Assembly: GCF_963678635.1 (NCBI RefSeq)
Contig: NC_087064.1
Coordinates: 65,341,548-65,405,547 of the forward strand
Length of the DNA: 64,000 nucleotides
Origin: Symsagittifera roscoffensis
Lineage: Eukaryota > Xenacoelomorpha > Acoela > Convolutidae
Direction of reading: 5' to 3'
Shown here: positions 59,654 through 64,000 of the stretch, piece after piece
Numbering within the stretch: the first letter of the stretch is position 1
How the letters are laid out: the number at the start of each line of letters is the position of its first letter
Program-made: the position numbers and the translations under genes
The notes under the pieces: generated by a model
What the model saw: only the letters and a program-made list of their open reading frames with translations
Databases searched by the model: none
Told to the model about the DNA's origin: nothing

Positions 59654-60249
59654 CTAATTCGAGGCTTATTTCTAGGTTTTTTTATTCCACTTTATAGATC
59701 CACTTTGTTCATTTCCTCTGTTAAAAGGAAGGCAAACTCCACTATCGAACAGCAAAAGTTAAGAGGTCACGAGAAACGTCACTTCTAATTTCGAAAATGT
59801 ATTCAAATTTCGAATTTAATTTTCAGATTTCCCAGCGAACATTTTTTTTCTGTTTAGTTGCGTTCATTGACTCTTTTCCTACTGTCTGTTGGCTATAATT
59901 TTTTTATTTCAATCAATTTTTTCTTTTCCAATTGTTTTTTTGCTTAGTGGTCTCATATTTCGTCGTTTGATGAGCGAAGAACGTTTTTCATTTGTCTGTT
60001 TTTTTTGAAAAACGGTTTTTCCAACTGCTCAGCGATTGTCTGCTCAAGTATTGTCGAATTTTTAACCGCTAAGTAAAAGAGTAACATTCAATCGTTTAAT
60101 TTAGCATGCTTTTCTGAAGTCAATTTGAAACAAACAATTTATATCGCAAGTGGTGCGAAGCTCTGCTTCGCCTTTGTGTTTCACCGTTTTTGTATATCAG
60201 GTTTTGTATCATTTAAAAAAGTATCATTTTTTGTATGTGTTCTTTTTAG

Positions 60250-60461
60250 CAAGTATGAACTGTGGGTGGGAGAATTTTTCCTCGCCTCATCTACTGAACA
60301 CCAGAGTGAGAAGGAAGGTACATCAGCCCCGCCCATCTCTCTGCTCCCAGTGGAGAACAGGGGTCCCCTGCTGGATCAGACGGGGGGACTCTATAGAGTC
60401 CAGTGCAAGGCAAAGGGGGAGGGACTGGGAACATCAGTCTCATCCTCATTTTTTGTCCAAG
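60250..60461 (+). CDS. L1CAM/neuroglian-like exon: rest of Ig1
   Basis: The acceptor is TTCTTTTTAG and the donor is CCAAG/GTACTT. The phase matches the previous exon (the split codon gives Ser). It encodes the Trp strand (ELWVGEFF) and the second Cys strand (GLYRVQCKAKGEGLGTS), whose order matches the end of L1/neuroglian Ig1. The intron before it is about 1.9 kb. Confidence 0.78.
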
Positions 60462-62099
60462 GTACTTTTCACAGAAATATATTTAATGCCAACCTCTTGC
60501 CCTATTCTATAAGAAATATAGCTAATGACAAAATGTTGATATTCTTATCGGTCAAAGGTTCTAAATGAATTTAAAGAGTTAAAAATGCGCTTTTGGATGC
60601 CGGATATTAAATCAAGACATACAGAGTTTCAAAAACCTGCTCAAATCCCTTATCTGGTCTATTACACAGCCCACAGGCAACGATATTTTAAGATTTTTAT
60701 CGCGTATCCGATTGAAAACGTTAAGATTTTAAGCGCTTTTCCTGCATAAAGTAAGTAGATAGGAAGCGAGATTCTTCCTATGTCCCTAATTTACGATGAT
60801 GATTTAGGGCTAATCAAGTTTATGTATTTACATACTCCTATTCAGAATTTAACCCGGGGTCATTTTGGGAAAAATCAAAAACTTTAGTTCTGGTCATCCG
60901 ATAAACGAATGGTCGGCACAAGTTTTCAATATTTCAAACTTTCAACTTAAAGAAATAATGATGTTCAACTTTCTTCGCAAATTGTGTCTTTTGGGAAATA
61001 TTTTAAGTCGACTTTCGCCTGTTGTCGTCATTCCGAGAAAACAATAGCCATGCATGTGGATAAAGTAAGTACTGTGATGTCTTTTAAGAGTATTTGTATA
61101 TTTTATTTTATTGGTTCTCGTAAATGTTACTATTTATGGCCTTGAATCTAATTATGGTTTTTGAGGCGGTTGGACCTATTTAATAATCTTCGGTCAATAT
61201 TTTCGGGGTTCAGAACTTGTGATTGCGATATTGTTTATTGGACAGCAAACCCGTTAGTTCGATTTTTGGTTGCTTAACGTGACTGAACGTACGGAATCAA
61301 ATAGCACTACAGAAGGTTTACAGTTATTGAGCGGATTCAAATTGGACCGACTTAATCGGACAAGTTATAATATCAAACAAGTAGATCCACTGGAAAAGTG
61401 ATTAGATCATGTTTGCCACTGCTTTCTAGCACAGCTTAGAAACCTTCTGAGAAAGCTGACAGATTGTTTATCTGCCTGCAATGTAACATGACGTGTCTTA
61501 AGTGAAAGCAAATGTTGAACAAGCTTCAGGATCCGATAAAGCCCAACTGTTGATCCAAAGTGCACACCTTGTAAGTTTGAAGTGTCCAGCTGAGAATTAA
61601 CGGTTGATATCAACCAGCGCTGAAATTGATTTCTCTGTAATCTGTGAAACACGGATTTTGAATTTTGAAGAGCCCTTAATTTGATTCAGAGCTTTAAAGA
61701 GTTATCAGGAATTGGCGATTTTCTGAATTAAATAACTGATTGCTATGCAGACAAAAGCTGGATCTAAGTTAGAAGTTAAAAACTAAACAGCCAGAAGTAC
61801 ACAACTAAGAAAATTGGAGCGATTTGAAATTTAAATTCACAAACACGCCATCAATGATATCTTCGACATCTTTTGAACCTTTTTTTTGACGTTCTAAACT
61901 TGAACGGTCTTAAACATAATTCAATCATCCATAGAAGATGCCGTTTTCACGGTGACAGAGTCCGAGCTATATTTAGCTGGTCAAAATGCTTCAAATCTGT
62001 CATTAAGTTTTAAAGGATGTGGCTGTGCCCAAAAGCCGCCGTGATTTGAAAAAAACCTCAGTGTTTTGATTTCTCAATATGTCTTTTAAACTGTTTTAG

Positions 62100-62426
62100 T
62101 CATTAACGTTTCGCCACATGCATTCAAAGACGTGTCAGTGACATCTGGACAAAATGGAGCTTCTTTGATTTTAAAATGTGTGGATGAAAATCTAGAGAAG
62201 GACATTGACCAATCAAATGCAATATCGGGGGACCTACGCAGTCGGATTACTTGGGTTGACCAATTAGGCAGGACTATATCAGCCAGAGCTAGTTCGGAAA
62301 CGGAAAGCAGTTTTGTGACTCACAGAGGCGACTTGGCGCTGCTGCGCTTGCAAGCGTCTGAACCTGTGTCCTATTGGTGCTTGCTGGATGAAACAAAGTT
62401 GTCAAAGATAAGCGTTCAAATTATAA
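62100..62426 (+). CDS. L1CAM/neuroglian-like exon: Ig2
   Basis: The acceptor is CTGTTTTAG and the donor is ATAA/GTAAG. The phase continues. It holds a complete Ig domain: SLILKCVD (first Cys), RITWVD (Trp), a THRGDLALLRL strand resembling the QKGDLYF strand of L1 Ig2, and VSYWCLLD (second Cys). The match to L1 Ig2 is the clearest in the gene. Confidence 0.82.
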
Positions 62427-62633
62427 GTAAGAGCCCGTTTTTAGCTTCTGGACTGTTTTTAACAGTATAATATTTGGTGAATTGGTAACAATTAGTGAGC
62501 TGTGTTGAGATTCACGTTTTTTTTTGCTCTAAAGACGTAGTAGATGAACAATAATTTGTATGCACGGTTCAAGTGATTTGTTTAAATGGTTGAATTGGCG
62601 TTATTTGGTGTCACTCGGGTTCATGTGCTTTAG

Positions 62634-62745
62634 ATTCTGAAGAGTCTGAGAGTGAACAAAGTGAGTTTGTGTTGGAGCCAAGAGATACAGTGGCGATTGC
62701 TCACTCCACAGAGTTTGTCCAGTTCGACTGCATAGGCCCCAATGG
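62634..62745 (+). CDS. L1CAM/neuroglian-like exon: start of Ig3
   Basis: The acceptor is GTGCTTTAG and the donor is ATGG/GTAAGA. It begins with an acidic Ser/Glu linker (NSEESESEQSE), like the linker after Ig2 in neuroglian, then the Ig3 strands with FVQFDCIGPNG (first Cys). The next exon would lie to the right, outside the window or beyond the MITE insertions. Confidence 0.76.
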
Positions 62746-62777
62746 GTAAGATATGCACAGATATATATGCTTTGCAA

Positions 62778-62939
62778 GGATTTATTCAACTATCACCCCC
62801 CCCCCCCGCCCATTTCACAAAAGGGGGATTCGTTTCTAGATACAAAATTCACATATGCTTAACCATTGAATTATTTCTTTATAGGGGTGGCAATTGGTTA
62901 CTAGATACCCTAGGGGCGGGGGAATAGTTTGAGAGATCC
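62778..62939. mobile_element. MITE-like element, diverged copy
   Basis: Related to 63742-63945. The ends GGATTTATTCAACTATC and GTTTGAGAGATCC are imperfect inverted repeats, and it shares an internal ATAGGGGTGG block. It is flanked by CTTTGCAA and, one base off, CCTTGCAA, a decayed 8-bp target duplication. It contains a run of about twelve C. Confidence 0.65.
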
Positions 62940-63741
62940 ACCTTGCAATAAGCGTAGAATCGAGATCACGCTTTTTTTCGCATAGAAATGCTTTAAAGAA
63001 AGAAGTTAGCATAACTTCTTTGGCCTGAAAACATCATCAACTTTTTTATTTGGTTCTCTTAAGAAAAATGGTTTACAAATGTATATTTAGTGCGCATTCA
63101 ATGAGTATGTTGCTGTTTTGTTGGTTTGAATGAAAATTAAATATCAAAGCCATTCGGTTGAATTATTGTTTGTTCACATTTTACAGATAGATTTTTGTTG
63201 TTTTTATTGGCTTGATATTATGAAAAATGTTCTTTGGGCTCCAGTGAAGCGTTCAGTATCAAATGGCCTCGGCTACTAAAACAATCATCTGTGAATAATG
63301 AGTGAACAATTAAATAATTCAGCCTGAAACGGCTAAAACGCGTGTTATGGTTATCGTGTTTTAATCAGTGTATAAACTGGAGCCCTGCCCTGTACGTGAT
63401 ATTCAAAAGTAAATTTTTCATTGAGGATAGATCAGGAGAATCATTAGATTAGGAGTTCGAAAAGTCTTGTGCGCGATGAATTTTCAGCTTCAGCGATGTG
63501 TGCTCTTTTTTGCACGTTTTCAAATTTTGATTTCGTTCTGACACTTAAAACAGCTGATTCTCAATGGCGTTGAAAATGAATTTCAAAATTGAATTTGACT
63601 CTTTAAAGGGGAGGGGGGAGGGGTGGCGAATATTACATTTGCACTTTTAACAGGTGAATAGGGCAATTGATACGATGTAGTCTTAGACAAGAATGGTATC
63701 ACACGCAGCGGTGACGACGTCTGTCAAGGAATAAAATTTAT

Positions 63742-63945
63742 GGATCTACTTAACGATCTCCACCCCTTTCAAGAAAGGGGGGGATTGTTGAGTAGGTCAA
63801 AATGGTCGATTTTCAACCAATCAGAATGCAGCAAAATTATAATTCTCAACAGAAAGCTCAGTGCTAATTTACTGATTTTAATTATAGGGGTGGAGACTCT
63901 TAAGTGGGTACCATAGGGGGAGGGGGGAGATTGTTAAGTAGATCC
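63742..63945. mobile_element. MITE with 8-bp target-site duplication
   Basis: 204 bp with terminal inverted repeats (GGATCTACTTAACGATCTCC at the left, GGAGATTGTTAAGTAGATCC at the right). Perfect direct repeats AAATTTAT lie immediately outside (63734-63741 and 63946-63953). It has no coding capacity. An 8-bp duplication is typical of the hAT superfamily, but the termini are not diagnostic. Confidence 0.85.
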
Positions 63946-64000
63946 AAATTTATTCATACTCTTTTCGAGTCACCGTGGTTCCAAATGTTTGATTGAATTT

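Overview
This is animal (metazoan) nuclear DNA. The right end carries a split gene whose exons encode a signal peptide and successive Ig domains of the L1CAM/neuroglian cell-adhesion type, joined by GT-AG introns of about 0.2 to 1.9 kb. I cannot name the phylum. There is no bacterial gene organisation.

About 55 kb to the left is a nest of very large Ty3/gypsy-type LTR retrotransposons. Element 1 (minus strand, left window edge to 12832) has a 5' LTR, a primer-binding site resembling the complement of a tRNA-Asn 3' end, a roughly 3-kb leader full of repeated motifs, and a gag-pro-pol frame that stays in one register from 8813 to base 1 with a single in-frame TAA. The frame runs off the window. 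Element A (plus strand, about 12833-31870) is a decayed relative. Element B (minus strand, 35400-54927) is younger and better preserved but lacks its 5' LTR. Between A and B, 33755-35399 repeats the 3' end of A, and a 1.49-kb sequence occurs at 32268-33754 and again at 54995-56485. The simplest reading is a tandem duplication followed by insertion of B.

The unusual part is what A and B carry beyond ordinary gag, protease, RT, RNase H and integrase. The C-terminus of the pol polyprotein continues into a macro domain of the OARD1/TARG1 type (an ADP-ribose-binding or ADP-ribosyl-hydrolase fold). After a gap of about 370 bases with a conserved splice-acceptor-like motif comes a roughly 9.6-kb third coding region. 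It begins with a coiled coil and an SGNH/GDSL hydrolase domain, continues with a second, degenerate SGNH-like domain, and ends in about 2000 residues I do not recognise. No envelope-like protein is visible. All copies of this region here are broken by stops, frameshifts, deletions or duplications, but A and B are damaged at different places, so the ancestral layout is readable by comparison.

From 56486 to 64000 the sequence is AT-rich host DNA: the L1CAM-like gene, a tRNA-derived SINE-like piece, and two related short inverted-repeat elements (MITEs), one with a perfect 8-bp target-site duplication.
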